Shown here: piece by piece, positions 51,749 to 63,487 of the stretch
How positions within the stretch are numbered: position 1 is the first letter of the stretch
Layout: every line of letters begins with the position of its first letter
NCBI RefSeq assembly: GCF_017368455.1
Contig: NZ_JAFNJU010000008.1
Span: 1 to 64,000 of the forward strand
Source of the DNA: Proteiniclasticum aestuarii
GTDB taxonomy: Bacteria > Bacillota > Clostridia > Clostridiales > Clostridiaceae
Length of the DNA stretch: 64,000 nt
Direction of reading: 5' to 3'
Translations under genes and position numbers: made by a program
The notes under the pieces: generated by a model
Database searches by the model: none
What the model was told of the DNA's origin: nothing
Seen by the model: only the letters and a program-made list of their open reading frames with translations

Positions 51749-51928
51749 TTAATTCCTTTTCTTATGATCTTTCTGCTGAAGATAGGCACCAGCAAAGAGT
51801 AAAACACTAAGCACACCAAAAAGAATCCGGCCAATGATATCTTTGCTCTGCCAGGGTAGAAGCGCAGATAACAGAGCGATCACACCACCTGCCAGTAAAA
51901 TGTTTCTTGAAACGTCTGATCTTTTCAT
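51749..51928 (-). CDS. 59-residue small membrane protein
   Basis: ATG 51928 has a perfect AAGGAGG 5 bases upstream; stop TAA at 51749. Two hydrophobic helices (NILLAGGVIALLSALLPW and IIGRILFGVLSVLLFAGAYL) and a basic tail (QQKDHKKRN) mark an inner-membrane protein. It is complete but too short for most gene finders. Function unknown. Confidence 0.72.
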   Translation of the reverse strand: MKRSDVSRNILLAGGVIALLSALLPWQSKDIIGRILFGVLSVLLFAGAYLQQKDHKKRN

Positions 51929-52294
51929 ATGTACCTCCTTGATTTATTATATGCATCTAAATCTATCATAAAACAATAGCATAAGAATTTATACTGAATA
52001 TTCAAAACGTTATTATTCTATGCAGTTTTGTATTCTATATTTCAACTCTTCATCCTATAAACAAAGTTATACTAATGGCAGAAGTTGTATGAGCGTATCA
52101 TTTTCATATCTTGAACTTTGTCTTTTTCCTTCGTATAGGATGCCACTGATACGAACGAAAAAGACAGTATTAGAATCAGGTGCTGCGCTCCTAGCTGAAG
52201 AGAAGACACTGCATGGTGGTAGCGCTGAAAAATGGAATCCCTGCCTGATTTTAGCTATACTAAAAGAAAACATGAAACGCCACGGAGGTGCATG

Positions 52295-52654
52295 ATGTCA
52301 CAAAAAGACTCCTTCAAGAAAGATGCTGATTCTTTAGACGAGACAGATGAAGAGCTGGCATTGTATTTACAGAAAAATGATCACTACAAGAAAATGATAC
52401 TAGGCACCATTATCATCTTATGGATAATCAACAGTGCTGTTTCTTTCATGGTTAGCACCTATCACGGAACTGCCGTGGGAACGCTATTATTTATATCCGG
52501 TTTTTACCTTTGGGGATGGATGGATGCGCGTAAAGAGCTGAAAATGAGAAACACTGAATTTTCAATTCCTAAACGGTTAACGATTTTTGTAGGAGTAATA
52601 CTCATCCTTTCGCTTACATACATCTTTTGGACCTTCATATTCTCCTTCTTGTAA
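52295..52654 (+). CDS. Small membrane protein of unknown function
   Basis: 119 residues from ATG 52295 (ATG 52292 also possible; GGAGG lies 6 or 3 bases upstream). A 35-residue acidic/polar head (MSQKDSFKKDADSLDETDEELA) precedes three hydrophobic helices (MILGTIIILWIINSAVSFM, TLLFISGFYLWGWM, IFVGVILILSLTYIFWTFIF). No family recognised. It faces the pyr operon, with a shared terminator. Confidence 0.7.
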   Translation: MSQKDSFKKDADSLDETDEELALYLQKNDHYKKMILGTIIILWIINSAVSFMVSTYHGTAVGTLLFISGFYLWGWMDARKELKMRNTEFSIPKRLTIFVGVILILSLTYIFWTFIFSFL

Positions 52655-52695
52655 TTTTAGAAATGAATACGATCAGATCAGACCGAATAAAACAG

Positions 52696-52743
52696 TGCAC
52701 CGGATTTCTCCTTTCATACTACTTGAAAGGGCAATCCGGTGCA
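52696..52743. terminator. Bidirectional terminator at the end of the pyr operon
   Basis: TGCACCGGATT/AATCCGGTGCA with inner CCTTTCA/TGAAAGG-like pairing, 17 bases past the pyrE stop. Confidence 0.85.
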
Positions 52744-52759
52744 TCCTTCTATTTTATTT

Positions 52760-53389
52760 CTACATCTTTCTCCATCCCTCATCCTGAGGATTCTCCATGA
52801 AGACTTTCAGTTTTTCTCTGTCCTTCTCCGTGATGTAGTCCATGGTAAGCGCCGTATCCAGAAGCTCGCTGTAGGTGGTGAGGGCATGAAGCTTCACCTC
52901 TTTTTCCTTCATGGCTCGATTCGCTTTTTCCATACCGTAGGTGAAGATGGAGACCATACCAAGCACATCGCATCCGGCTTCTCGCAGGGCTTCCACCACC
53001 TCGATGGAGGAGCCTCCTGTGGAGATCAGATCCTCTATGACCACCACCTTCATGCCTTCCTGAATCTTTCCTTCAATCTGATTCTTTCTTCCATGATCCT
53101 TGGCTTTTCCTCTGACAAAGCCTGAGGGCTTCTCCATGAGATAGGCCAGTACCGATGCATGAGGAATGCCTGCTGCGGCAGTGCCCATGATGCACTCGGC
53201 ATCGGGAAACTCCTTCTCCACCACTTCTCGCATGGCTTCCATGACCACGCCCCATTCTTTCCTGTAGGAAAGAAGCAGCCGGTTGTCACAGTAGATGGGG
53301 GAGATGATTCCGGAAGCCCAGGTGAAGGGCTCTGAGGGAGAAAGACTCACGGCTCTGATCTTCAGTAGAATCTCTGCTATTTCTCTCAT
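52760..53389 (-). CDS. pyrE: Orotate phosphoribosyltransferase
   Basis: 209 residues. Converts orotate and PRPP to orotidine 5'-phosphate, step 5 of UMP synthesis. PRPP-binding motif VVIEDLISTGGSS and the loop GTAAAGIPHASVLAY are present; FVRGKAKDHGRKNQIEG holds the flexible catalytic loop. It is the last gene of the operon and overlaps pyrF by four bases. Confidence 0.96.
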   Translation of the reverse strand: MREIAEILLKIRAVSLSPSEPFTWASGIISPIYCDNRLLLSYRKEWGVVMEAMREVVEKEFPDAECIMGTAAAGIPHASVLAYLMEKPSGFVRGKAKDHGRKNQIEGKIQEGMKVVVIEDLISTGGSSIEVVEALREAGCDVLGMVSIFTYGMEKANRAMKEKEVKLHALTTYSELLDTALTMDYITEKDREKLKVFMENPQDEGWRKM

Positions 53390-54087
53390 ATTCTTTCTCC
53401 TCCCATGAATTCCGCTCTGATTTTCAGGTAAGCTGCATAAGGATTCTCTGCCTTAGTGATGGGTCTGCCCACCACGATGTAGTCTGACCCCAGCTCTCTT
53501 GCCATGGCCGGTGTCACCACTCTCTTCTGATCTCCCGAGGCGCTCTCCTTGGGGCGGATGCCTGGCGTGATGGTCAGAAAATCTTCGCCCAGAGCCTTTT
53601 TCAGCTTCGGCACCTCCAGGGCGGAGCAGACTACACCCTGAAGTCCTGATTTCTTTGTCAGACTGGCAAGAGAAAGCACTTCCTCCTCCAGGGAAAGCGA
53701 TACATGAAGTTCGCTCTTCAGCGTTTTCTCATCCATGCTGGTCAGTACCGTTACCGCAATCAGAAGCGGCTTCTTCTCTCTGCCTTCCAGCTCCTTCATG
53801 GCGCCGCGCATCATCTCGCCTCCACCCATGGCATGAAGATTCAGCATATCCGCATCCAGTCCTGCGGCGCTTCTCACAGCACCCTGGACCGTATTGGGAA
53901 TATCATGGAACTTCAGATCCAGAAACACCTTATGGCCAAGAGCTTTGATCTCTCTCACAATGGAGGGACCTTCCGCATAGAACAGCTCCTTCCCCACCTT
54001 CACATATACGGGTTCCTGGAATCTGTCCAGAAAGGTCAGCACCTCCTCTCTGTTTCTGAAATCCAGGGCTATGATCACATCTTTCAT
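53386..54087 (-). CDS. pyrF: Orotidine 5'-phosphate decarboxylase
   Basis: 233 residues, the short bacterial type. Catalytic block DLKFHDIPNTV (D-K-x-x-D), N-terminal IIALDFRNREEVL, and near the C-terminus TITPGIRPKE and YIVVGRPIT, which bind the phosphate. Overlaps pyrE by four bases and follows pyrD at 16 bases. Confidence 0.96.
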   Translation of the reverse strand: MKDVIIALDFRNREEVLTFLDRFQEPVYVKVGKELFYAEGPSIVREIKALGHKVFLDLKFHDIPNTVQGAVRSAAGLDADMLNLHAMGGGEMMRGAMKELEGREKKPLLIAVTVLTSMDEKTLKSELHVSLSLEEEVLSLASLTKKSGLQGVVCSALEVPKLKKALGEDFLTITPGIRPKESASGDQKRVVTPAMARELGSDYIVVGRPITKAENPYAAYLKIRAEFMGGERI

Positions 54088-54103
54088 ATTTTTCTCCTTT
54101 TCT

Positions 54104-55778
<1,675 letters not shown>

Positions 55779-55788
55779 TGAATTCCTC

Positions 55789-58700
55789 CTAATAGGCTTC
55801 CACAGATAAGTTCATGGATTCCAGTACATTTAAAATGGCTGCTGCCGTATCCAGCGACGTCAGGCAGGGGATGTTGCTTTCCACGGATTCTCTTCGGATG
55901 AGAAAGCCGTCGGAGATGAAATCTCTTTTTGCCATAGAGAAGGTGTTCACCACAAACTGCACTTTCCTTCCTCTTATGACATCCAGTACCGTTTCCTCTC
56001 CTTCCCCGATCTTTTCGACCCCCTGGGCTTTGAGGCCATGCTCTTCAAGAAATCTTCTGGTGCCCTCCGTGGCCACCAGGCCGTAGCCGATGTCACTGAA
56101 GCGCCTCGCAAGAGACAGAGCTTCCTCCTTGTCCCGGTCTCCGATGGTGAAGAGCACCTTTCCGTATGCTCGCATCTCGAACCCTGCAGCGATCATGGCC
56201 TTATAGAGCGCTTTGTGGAGAGACCCATCTCTTCCGATGACTTCTCCCGTGGATTTCATTTCCGGTCCCAGGGCAATGTCCACCTTTCTCAGCTTTCCGA
56301 AGGAGAACACCGGCATCTTCACGGCATACTGCTTCTCTTCCGGCAGAAGGCCCAGCGGAATGTTCTGCTCTGTAAGGCTTACCCCAAGGATGGCCTGAGT
56401 GGCGATATCCGCCATGGGCATCCCGGTGATCTTGCTGAGAAAAGGCACCGTTCTGGAGCTTCTTGGATTCACTTCCAGCACAAAGACCTTGCCGCTCTGG
56501 TCCACCACAAACTGGATGTTGTAGAGACCCACGATGTCAAGCCCTCTTCCGATCCGCTCCGTGTAGTCCACGATGATGTTTCTCGTTTCTTCGGACAGGG
56601 AGATGGGCGGATACACTGCCATGGAATCTCCCGAGTGGACCCCCGCACGCTCGATATGCTCCATGATGCCTGGTATCATGATGTTTTTCCCATCGGATAT
56701 CGCATCCACTTCGCATTCCACTCCGGTGAGGTATTTGTCCACAAGAATTCCTTCCGTCTTTGTCTCTTCCGGCAGCTTGTTCATGTAGAGCGTAAGCTCC
56801 TCCTCCCTATGGATGATTTCCATGTTTCTTCCGCCCAGTACATAGGAGGGGCGAAGAAGAACCGGATACCCTATTTCTTCCGCAGTGCTTCTGGCATCCT
56901 TATTGTCATGCACCACGCTTCCTTCCGGCATGGGGATGAAGAGTTCTTTCAGCTTCTTCTCGAAGAGATCCCGGTCTTCTGCAAGGTCGATGCTTTGAAG
57001 GCTCGTGCCCAGAATTCTTACCCCTCTTCTCTCCAGACCTTCAGCCAGATTGATGGCGGTCTGACCGCCGAACTGGACGATGACGCCCATGGGCTTCTCC
57101 AGCTCCACCACATGCATCACATCCTCCAGGGTCAGGGGCTCGAAGTAGAGCTTGTCGGAAATGGAGAAATCCGTGGAGACGGTCTCGGGATTGTTGTTTA
57201 TGATGATGGCTTCATAGCCCAGCTTTCTGATGGACCAGACGCAGTGGACCGTGGCATAGTCAAACTCCACACCCTGACCGATGCGTATGGGACCGGAGCC
57301 TAGAACGATGACCTTTTTCCGGTCTGATGCCACCGATTCATTTTCCACCTGATAGGTGGAGTAGTAGTAAGGCGTTTCTGAACCGAACTCCGCCGCGCAG
57401 GTGTCCACCATCTTGTAGACCGGGCGAAGGGAAAGTGCTCTTCTCATCCCTTCCACTTCTTCTTCCGTGATTTCACACACCTTCGCAAGGGCTGCATCGG
57501 AGAAGCCCATCTTCTTCGCTTCCGGAAGAATCTCTTCAAGAGGCTCCTTCTGCATGCGAAGCTCCAGATCCGCGATACTTTTCAGCTTATGGAGAAAAAA
57601 CAGATCCATCTTCGTTCCTTCTTCTATGCTTTCCAGCGCGACTTCTCTAAGAAGCAGCTCGTAGATCACAAAGAGTCTGTCGTCTTCCGCCCGGGACAGC
57701 AGAGCGAGAAGCTTTTCCGTTTCGATGTCCTTGTATTTCGGAAGACTCAGCTGGTCTGCCTTGATTTCCAGGGAGCGCACCGCCTTTAGTAAGCCTTCCT
57801 CAAAGGAGCTTCCCAGGGACATGACTTCTCCCGTGGCCTTCATCTGGGTACCCAGCTTTCTGTTGGCCGACTGGAACTTGTCGAAGGCGAACCGGGGCAG
57901 CTTCACCGCGATGTAGTCGATGGCTGGTTCAAAGGAGCAGTAGGAGGCCTGGGTCACAGGATTCACAAGCTCATCGAGTCTGTATCCCAGCGCAATCTTC
58001 GATGCCACCTTGGCGATGGGGTATCCCGTGGCTTTAGACGCCAGGGCGGAAGACCTGGACACTCTCGGATTGACTTCAATGATGAAGTACTGAAAGCTTT
58101 TGGGATCCAGCGCCAGCTGCACGTTGCATCCGCCCCTTATATCCAGTGCCCGGATGATCTTGAGTGATGCATCTCGGAGCATCTGCACCTCCTTGTCCGT
58201 CAGGGTCTGAACCGGAGCCACCACAATGGAATCTCCCGTATGGATCCCTACAGGGTCCACATTCTCCATGGAGCAGACCACGATGGCTGTATCATTTTCA
58301 TCTCTCATGACTTCAAATTCGATTTCCTTCCATCCTGCGATGGACATCTCGATGAGGCACTGTCCCACGGGGGAAAGACTGAGTCCGTTTTCCACGATGG
58401 CCTTCAGCTCCGCCTTGTCTTTTGCGATGCCTCCTCCGGTTCCACCCATGGTGAAGGCGGGCCGCACGATGACGGGATAGCCGATCTCATCCGCGAAGCG
58501 AAGGGCTCCCGCCACATCCTGGGTGATGAAGGAAGGCGGTACAGGCTCTCCGATTTCCTTCATGAGGCTTCGGAAGACTTCCCTGTCCTCCGCTTTCTCG
58601 ATGGCCTTAAGGTCCGTGCCTAGAACCTCCACATGAAACTCAGAAAGGATGCCGTCTTTGTGCAGCTCCATGGCCATGTTGAGGCCTGTCTGTCCTCCTA

Positions 58701-58968
58701 GGGAAGGAAGCAGGGCATCGGGTCTTTCCTTTCGGATGATCTTCTTCAGAAAAGGAAGGGTCAGAGGCTCCATGTAGACTCTGTCTGCCATTTCTTTGTC
58801 CGTCATGATGGTGGCCGGATTGGAATTCACAAGTACCACCTCGATGCCTTCTTCCCTGATGGCCTGGCAGGCCTGGGTCCCCGCATAGTCGAATTCCGCA
58901 GCCTGTCCGATGATGATGGGTCCTGATCCGATGACCAGGATCTTTTTCAGATCTTCTCTCTTTGGCAT
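55789..58968 (-). CDS. carB: Carbamoyl-phosphate synthase large subunit
   Basis: 1059 residues. Two ATP-grasp halves ([22 protein letters not shown] at the N-terminus and [21 protein letters not shown] near residue 550) with the linking oligomerisation part; the C-terminal allosteric domain is near residues 930-1059. Being in the pyr operon it is the pyrimidine-regulated synthase; no second car locus is seen here. GGAGG lies 8 bases before the ATG. Confidence 0.97.
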   Translation of the reverse strand: MPKREDLKKILVIGSGPIIIGQAAEFDYAGTQACQAIREEGIEVVLVNSNPATIMTDKEMADRVYMEPLTLPFLKKIIRKERPDALLPSLGGQTGLNMAMELHKDGILSEFHVEVLGTDLKAIEKAEDREVFRSLMKEIGEPVPPSFITQDVAGALRFADEIGYPVIVRPAFTMGGTGGGIAKDKAELKAIVENGLSLSPVGQCLIEMSIAGWKEIEFEVMRDENDTAIVVCSMENVDPVGIHTGDSIVVAPVQTLTDKEVQMLRDASLKIIRALDIRGGCNVQLALDPKSFQYFIIEVNPRVSRSSALASKATGYPIAKVASKIALGYRLDELVNPVTQASYCSFEPAIDYIAVKLPRFAFDKFQSANRKLGTQMKATGEVMSLGSSFEEGLLKAVRSLEIKADQLSLPKYKDIETEKLLALLSRAEDDRLFVIYELLLREVALESIEEGTKMDLFFLHKLKSIADLELRMQKEPLEEILPEAKKMGFSDAALAKVCEITEEEVEGMRRALSLRPVYKMVDTCAAEFGSETPYYYSTYQVENESVASDRKKVIVLGSGPIRIGQGVEFDYATVHCVWSIRKLGYEAIIINNNPETVSTDFSISDKLYFEPLTLEDVMHVVELEKPMGVIVQFGGQTAINLAEGLERRGVRILGTSLQSIDLAEDRDLFEKKLKELFIPMPEGSVVHDNKDARSTAEEIGYPVLLRPSYVLGGRNMEIIHREEELTLYMNKLPEETKTEGILVDKYLTGVECEVDAISDGKNIMIPGIMEHIERAGVHSGDSMAVYPPISLSEETRNIIVDYTERIGRGLDIVGLYNIQFVVDQSGKVFVLEVNPRSSRTVPFLSKITGMPMADIATQAILGVSLTEQNIPLGLLPEEKQYAVKMPVFSFGKLRKVDIALGPEMKSTGEVIGRDGSLHKALYKAMIAAGFEMRAYGKVLFTIGDRDKEEALSLARRFSDIGYGLVATEGTRRFLEEHGLKAQGVEKIGEGEETVLDVIRGRKVQFVVNTFSMAKRDFISDGFLIRRESVESNIPCLTSLDTAAAILNVLESMNLSVEAY

Positions 58969-60045
58969 TTACTCTACCTCCCCGTTTTCCATGAGTCTTT
59001 TAAATTCCTGATAGAGGACCCTGGCGTCCCTGGGTCCTGGTGAACTTTCCGGATGAAACTGCACCGAGAATGCCTTCCTGCCAGGAAGCACCAGGCCTTC
59101 TATGGACCCATCGTTGACGCAGCTGTAGAGAACAGACAGACCGGTCCCTTCAAGGGATGCACTGTCCACCTCATAGCCATGGTTCTGACTGGTGATGAGG
59201 ACCTTTCCGCTTCGATGGTCCCGCACGGCGTTGTTTCCGCCCCGATGACCGAACTTCATCTTCCTGGTCTTCGCCCCTGCCGCCAGTGCCAGAAGCTGAT
59301 GGCCCATGCAGATGCCAAAGAGCGGAACCTGCCCTAAGAGCCCTTTCACTGTTTCTATGGGGACCAGCGCATCCTCCGGATTTCCAGGACCGTTTGAGAG
59401 GAGCACCCCATCAGGGTTCTGCTCCAGAATCTCTTCTGCACTGGTGTCGTGGGGCACCACGGACACATGATAGCCTTCCTCCAGAAGCCCCTTCAGGATC
59501 CCCGCTTTCATGCCGAAGTCCATGAGGACGACCCTCTTGCCGCCGCCTGGTACATCGTAGGCATTCTTCGTGGACGCCCGCTCGATGTGATTGGTGAAGA
59601 AGGGATGACGATCGATCTTTTCAAGGCACTCTGAAAGTGGCATCTCCGCTGGAAGGATGGCGCCTTTCAGTGCACCCTTTTCACGAATGTGCCTCGTGAG
59701 CTGCCTGGTGTCTATCCCGGAAAGGCCTGGGAGTCTGTATTTCTCCATGTAGGCTTCCAGCGTCTTTTCGCTTCTGAAATTCGAAGGATGGGTGCAGTGC
59801 TCTCTTACAATCAGTGCCGAGAGAAAAGGTCTCAGCGACTCATAGTCCTCCCGGTTGATCCCGTAATTTCCAACCAGTGGGTAAGTCATGACCAGCATCT
59901 GGCCCAGGAGGGAGGGGTCTGTGAGAAGCTCCTGATAGCCCGACATGGAGGTGGCGAAGACCACTTCTCCATAGACATCTTCCTTGTACCCGAAGGCTTT
60001 TCCATGAAATTCGCTGCCGTCTTCCAGCACAAGTTTCTTATTCAA
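58969..60045 (-). CDS. carA: Carbamoyl-phosphate synthase small subunit
   Basis: 358 residues from a TTG at 60045 (GGAGG 8 bases upstream), overlapping pyrC by 8 bases. N-terminal FHGKAFGYKEDVYGEVVF, then a class I glutamine amidotransferase domain with the nucleophile in FGICMGHQLLALAAG and His-Glu in VQFHPESSPGP. The TTG start may be a way to limit its dosage relative to carB. Confidence 0.96.
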   Translation of the reverse strand: MNKKLVLEDGSEFHGKAFGYKEDVYGEVVFATSMSGYQELLTDPSLLGQMLVMTYPLVGNYGINREDYESLRPFLSALIVREHCTHPSNFRSEKTLEAYMEKYRLPGLSGIDTRQLTRHIREKGALKGAILPAEMPLSECLEKIDRHPFFTNHIERASTKNAYDVPGGGKRVVLMDFGMKAGILKGLLEEGYHVSVVPHDTSAEEILEQNPDGVLLSNGPGNPEDALVPIETVKGLLGQVPLFGICMGHQLLALAAGAKTRKMKFGHRGGNNAVRDHRSGKVLITSQNHGYEVDSASLEGTGLSVLYSCVNDGSIEGLVLPGRKAFSVQFHPESSPGPRDARVLYQEFKRLMENGEVE

Positions 60046-61318
60046 TGATCTTTCCTCCTTCTACGATGGGTATTCCTTCCAGCATCACGGTCTCCACTTT
60101 TCCTCTCACTTCCCAGTTCTCAAAGGGCGTATTCTTCCCCTTGGAAGCGAAGGTTTCGCTTCTTATGACCCAGTCTCTTTCCAGGTCGATGAAGGTGAGG
60201 TCCGCACTTGCCCCTTCTTCCAGCCTGCCATAGGGCAGTCCAATGATTTCCGATGGACCTTCCGTCATGGCTTCCACCAGTCTTTCCAGTGTCAGGTGTC
60301 CTTTCTCCACCAGATGGGTATAAAGAAGGGCAAAGGATGTTTCCAGACCCACAATGCCGAAGGCACTGCCTTCCAGGCCTTTCTCCTTGTCCTCTCTGGT
60401 GTGGGGTGCATGGTCTGTGGCGATGGCGCCGATGACGCCTTCCCGCAGACCTCTCACCAGAGCTTCCCGGTCTCTTTCGCTGCGCAGCGGCGGATTCATC
60501 TTGAAGTTTCCATCTTCTCTAAGATGGTTCTCCGTGAGAAGCAGATGATGGGGCGTCACTTCTCCCGTGACCGGAGCGCCATCTCTCTGGGCTCTTTCAA
60601 GGGCCCGGACGCCGCCTGAGGTACTCATGTGGCAGATGTGGTAGCGGCATCCCGTGGCCTCGCTCAAAGCCAGGTCTCTCAGGATCTGAAGGTCTTCCGT
60701 GAGGGAATGGATGCCTCTGTGTTCATGTTCTATTGCATAGTCTCCCTGATGGATGTATCCACCAAAGAGCATGGAGTCTTCCTCGCAGTGGGCGGTGATG
60801 ATGCCATCAAGCTCTTTGATGCTTCGCATGGCCTGATACATAAGCCCTGCGCTCTGAACCCCTTTCCCGTCATCGGAGAAGCCTATGACTCCTTCCTTGT
60901 CCATGGCAGTGAAGTCCACCAGCTCCATGCCCTTTTCTCCTTCTGTGATGGCGCCATAGCTTTTCACCCGGATGAGGCTGTCTGTTTCCGCTTTCCTGTG
61001 AAAGGCCTTCAGCTTTTCCGGTGTATCGGGCACCGGGTCGGTGTTGGGCATGGCCACGATGGTGGTGTATCCGCCAAGGGCAGCGGCTCTGGATCCGGTT
61101 CGGATGGTCTCCTTCTTTTCTCCGCCAGGCTCTCTCAGGTGCACATGGATGTCCACAAATCCCGGTGTCACCAGCATCCCTCTGGCATCGTACACTTCCT
61201 CGCCCTTTTTCTCTGAAAGTTTTTCTCCGATCTCGAAGATTCTTCCTTCATGGATTCTGATTTCACAGGGCTCTGTCTCATTTCCTTCTCTGATTCTTAC
61301 TGCATGGATGATCTTCAT
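60038..61318 (-). CDS. pyrC: Dihydroorotase, type I
   Basis: 426 residues from ATG 61318 (GGAGGGG 5 bases upstream). Binuclear zinc enzyme: FVDIHVHLREPGG (H-x-H), the carbamylated-lysine region and IATDHAPHTREDKEKGLEG (catalytic Asp). The long bacterial (class I) form of about 425 residues. It overlaps pyrB by four bases. Confidence 0.95.
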   Translation of the reverse strand: MKIIHAVRIREGNETEPCEIRIHEGRIFEIGEKLSEKKGEEVYDARGMLVTPGFVDIHVHLREPGGEKKETIRTGSRAAALGGYTTIVAMPNTDPVPDTPEKLKAFHRKAETDSLIRVKSYGAITEGEKGMELVDFTAMDKEGVIGFSDDGKGVQSAGLMYQAMRSIKELDGIITAHCEEDSMLFGGYIHQGDYAIEHEHRGIHSLTEDLQILRDLALSEATGCRYHICHMSTSGGVRALERAQRDGAPVTGEVTPHHLLLTENHLREDGNFKMNPPLRSERDREALVRGLREGVIGAIATDHAPHTREDKEKGLEGSAFGIVGLETSFALLYTHLVEKGHLTLERLVEAMTEGPSEIIGLPYGRLEEGASADLTFIDLERDWVIRSETFASKGKNTPFENWEVRGKVETVMLEGIPIVEGGKIIE

Positions 61319-62196
61319 GAATTCCCCTCCGCAAGTGCTCTTTCCAGTACCGCCATTCTGACATAGACGCCGTTTCTCATCTGTCTCATGATTCTGCTTT
61401 TTTCGCATTCCACCACTTCGTCTGTGACTTCCCACCCTCTGTTCACCGGAGCAGGATGCATGAGTATGGCGGAAGGCTTCATGAGGGAGATTCTCTTCTC
61501 ATTCATGCCATAGTCTCTGTTGTAGCTTTCGCAGTCCACCACGGATTTCACTTCATGGCGCTCATGCTGGACTCTGAGCATCATGACGATATCCATCTCA
61601 CCGATGATCTCATCCATGTCGTGATAGGTTCTCTTTTTCTCCTGGAAGATTTCTGGTGCACTCTGGTACACTTTCATGCCCAGTCTCTCCATGACTTCCA
61701 TATTGGAATGGGCCACCCTGGAGTGGGAGATGTCTCCTGCAATGAGGACCTTCAGCCCTTCAAAGCTTCCGAACTCTTCTCTGATGGTCAGAAGATCCAG
61801 AAGACTCTGGGTCGGATGATCTCCGCTTCCGTCTCCGCCGTTTAAAACCGGTATAGAGAGCTTTCCGCGAAGGGCTTCATAGTACTTGTCCTCTTTGGAT
61901 CGGATCACCAGGGCATCTGCCCCGATGGCTTCATAGGTCTTTGCCGTGTCGTAGAGACTTTCTCCTTTCTTCAGGCTGCTTCCTTCGGGAAACAGATCCA
62001 TGTTCTGCATCCCCATTTTCTTTTCTGCCATGATAAAGGACTGGTGTGTTCTGGTGCTGGGCTCAAAAAAAAGATTCCCCACGATCCGATCCGGAAAGTG
62101 TGAAACCTCACCATTTTTAAACGCCATAGCACGATTGAGTAAAGAATTAATTTCATTGATTTCAAGTTCTCTTAAGCTGAACAGATTTCTTTCCAT
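61315..62196 (-). CDS. pyrB: Aspartate carbamoyltransferase, catalytic subunit
   Basis: 293 residues, the unregulated Bacillus-like form (no pyrI follows). FEPSTRTHQSFIMAEKKMG is the carbamoyl-phosphate loop (S-T-R-T-H; the common form is S-T-R-T-R), HPTQSLLDLL and MHPAPVNRGWEV are the other conserved blocks. The Arg-to-His change next to the loop is also seen in other ATCases of Clostridia as far as I recall, so it is probably functional. The SD AAAGGAGG (8 bases upstream) lies inside a leader hairpin. Confidence 0.96.
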   Translation of the reverse strand: MERNLFSLRELEINEINSLLNRAMAFKNGEVSHFPDRIVGNLFFEPSTRTHQSFIMAEKKMGMQNMDLFPEGSSLKKGESLYDTAKTYEAIGADALVIRSKEDKYYEALRGKLSIPVLNGGDGSGDHPTQSLLDLLTIREEFGSFEGLKVLIAGDISHSRVAHSNMEVMERLGMKVYQSAPEIFQEKKRTYHDMDEIIGEMDIVMMLRVQHERHEVKSVVDCESYNRDYGMNEKRISLMKPSAILMHPAPVNRGWEVTDEVVECEKSRIMRQMRNGVYVRMAVLERALAEGNS

Positions 62197-62230
62197 AATA
62201 AAAACCTCCTTTACCCGCGGTAAAAAGAGG
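62197..62230 (-). promoter_or_regulatory. Attenuator hairpin overlapping the pyrB ribosome binding site
   Basis: Minus-strand CCTCTTTTTACC pairs with GGTAAAGGAGG around a GCG loop (62205-62230). The stem includes the SD AAAGGAGG and is followed by TTTTTATT just before the ATG, so it can act as an intrinsic terminator and as an SD sequestrator. The upstream CTCTTTTTA can instead pair with TGAAAAGAG at the 3' side of the PyrR site. Confidence 0.65.
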
Positions 62231-62296
62231 TCAGTTAACCATAACAGATGAAAGCGGAGCTGTAGACTCCTGCCTTGATCATAAAGTATTCTTCTT

Positions 62297-62321
62297 CTCT
62301 TTTCAGCCTCACGGGACTGAT
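62297..62321 (-). promoter_or_regulatory. PyrR-binding site (anti-antiterminator) in pyr leader
   Basis: Minus-strand TCAGTCCCGTGAGGCTGAAA matches the PyrR recognition consensus AGUCCNGNGAGGCUNNNAAG, with GAAAAGAG after it. UMP-bound PyrR would stabilise this loop and favour the downstream hairpin. pyrR itself is not in the window. Confidence 0.82.
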
Positions 62322-62338
62322 TTAAAGTGTTCTTTTAG

Positions 62339-62367
62339 ATTTTATAGCGGATTGTTTCTCCTGTCAA
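62339..62367 (-). promoter_or_regulatory. Promoter of the pyr operon
   Basis: TTGACA (62362-62367) and TAAAAT (62339-62344) are 17 bases apart, about 20 bases upstream of the PyrR site. An overlapping TATAAA is 15 bases from the -35. Confidence 0.7.
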
Positions 62368-62452
62368 CCGGAAATGTCAACTATTTATCATTGTTCACAA
62401 AGAAACCGTTGCCATGAAAAAGGCTGGTGAAATCGGCTTTCCTGCATCTTTT

Positions 62453-63487
62453 TCAGCCCAGAAACGTCGAAAGAAGATAGAAGATCTGGGGAAAGATAGA
62501 CACTGCACCCATGAGCCTCGCAATCTGGATCATGGCCACATCCGAGCCTGAAACCCCCAGGTCCGAAGCGATGAGGGCCATATCCGATGCGCCTGCCGGA
62601 GAGGAGGAAAGAATGGCCTGTGACAGCGGCAGCTCATATCGCTTGGCGAGAAAATGTCCGATGAGATAGCAGGTCAGGATATTCAGCACCACCATGATGA
62701 GCGCAGGCAGAATCAGAAGCTTAAGATCCGCAAAATCCTGATAGCTGAAGTGACTGCCGATATAAGCGCCTGAAAACAGCTGCGCCATTCTTTTGAACCA
62801 CATGGGAAACATGACTTCCAGCTTGAGAATCTTCAGAATCACCACACTGATCATGGCGAAGATCAATGTGCCCGCCGGTACGCCTAGAACATCGCCGAGG
62901 TACCCCGCAAGAAACGCCACGATAAGTGCTGACCAGAGCTTCACACTTCCAAAAGGCGATACCTTTTTCTCAATGAGAGACGGCTTCTCCTTCGCTGCAC
63001 TTTCTTTGGGCTCATACCGGATGAGAAGCGGCACCACCGCAATCCCGGATACCAGACGGACAAACTGCAGCACCGTGACCTTAGCCGCATCGGCGCCAAG
63101 GTCTGCCGCGATTAAGGGCGTATCACTGATTCCTCCTGGTACAGCGGACAGAAACGAGGTGAGCAGATCCAGCGGGCTCGTCAGATAGATGAGCACCCCC
63201 ACCACCAGATTTGTCGCAAAGAGACCCATGAGCAGCGTCAGAATGGGCCGGATGAGATATTTCATTCGGGGAAAGTTCTCTCTTTTCACACTCATTCCGA
63301 TGTAGGCCCCCGCAATGCACTGGGCCACGAATCGAAATTCCGATGGTATATGAACGAAATCCGTATTGATGTTCAGAACCGCCACGGTCAAAACGCTCCC
63401 GAGCATCATGCCTCCGGGTATGCGCAGTTTATGAAGAACAAAGCCTCCCAGAAAGGCCAGAAAAATCGTCAGTGCCAGATAATCCAT
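62453..63487 (-). CDS. AbrB-type membrane protein (ammonia monooxygenase-like family)
   Basis: 344 residues with about ten helices in two repeated halves: LTIFLAFLGGFVLHKLRIPGG and LIVAFLAGYLGDVLGVPAG, and the duplicated SAVPGGISDTPLIAADLGAD / SSSPAGASDMALIASDLGVSG. This matches the AbrB membrane family of Pfam (duplicated, once misnamed ammonia monooxygenase) and has no known substrate. It lies upstream of the pyr promoter on the same strand; whether transcription reads into pyrB is unclear, since no strong terminator was seen in 62368-62452. Confidence 0.88.
   Translation of the reverse strand: MDYLALTIFLAFLGGFVLHKLRIPGGMMLGSVLTVAVLNINTDFVHIPSEFRFVAQCIAGAYIGMSVKRENFPRMKYLIRPILTLLMGLFATNLVVGVLIYLTSPLDLLTSFLSAVPGGISDTPLIAADLGADAAKVTVLQFVRLVSGIAVVPLLIRYEPKESAAKEKPSLIEKKVSPFGSVKLWSALIVAFLAGYLGDVLGVPAGTLIFAMISVVILKILKLEVMFPMWFKRMAQLFSGAYIGSHFSYQDFADLKLLILPALIMVVLNILTCYLIGHFLAKRYELPLSQAILSSSPAGASDMALIASDLGVSGSDVAMIQIARLMGAVSIFPQIFYLLSTFLG

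Noticed and set aside
52020..52295. 91-codon frame upstream of the small membrane protein at 52.3 kb
   Set aside because: Its product is low-complexity and unlike any family; the only internal ATG with a weak box (52140) gives about 51 residues. Possibly a leader peptide, but not supported enough.
56038..57303. 421-codon plus-strand frame opposite carB
   Set aside because: Antisense shadow of carB; the composition (His- and Leu-rich) is typical of antisense reading of a GC-rich gene.
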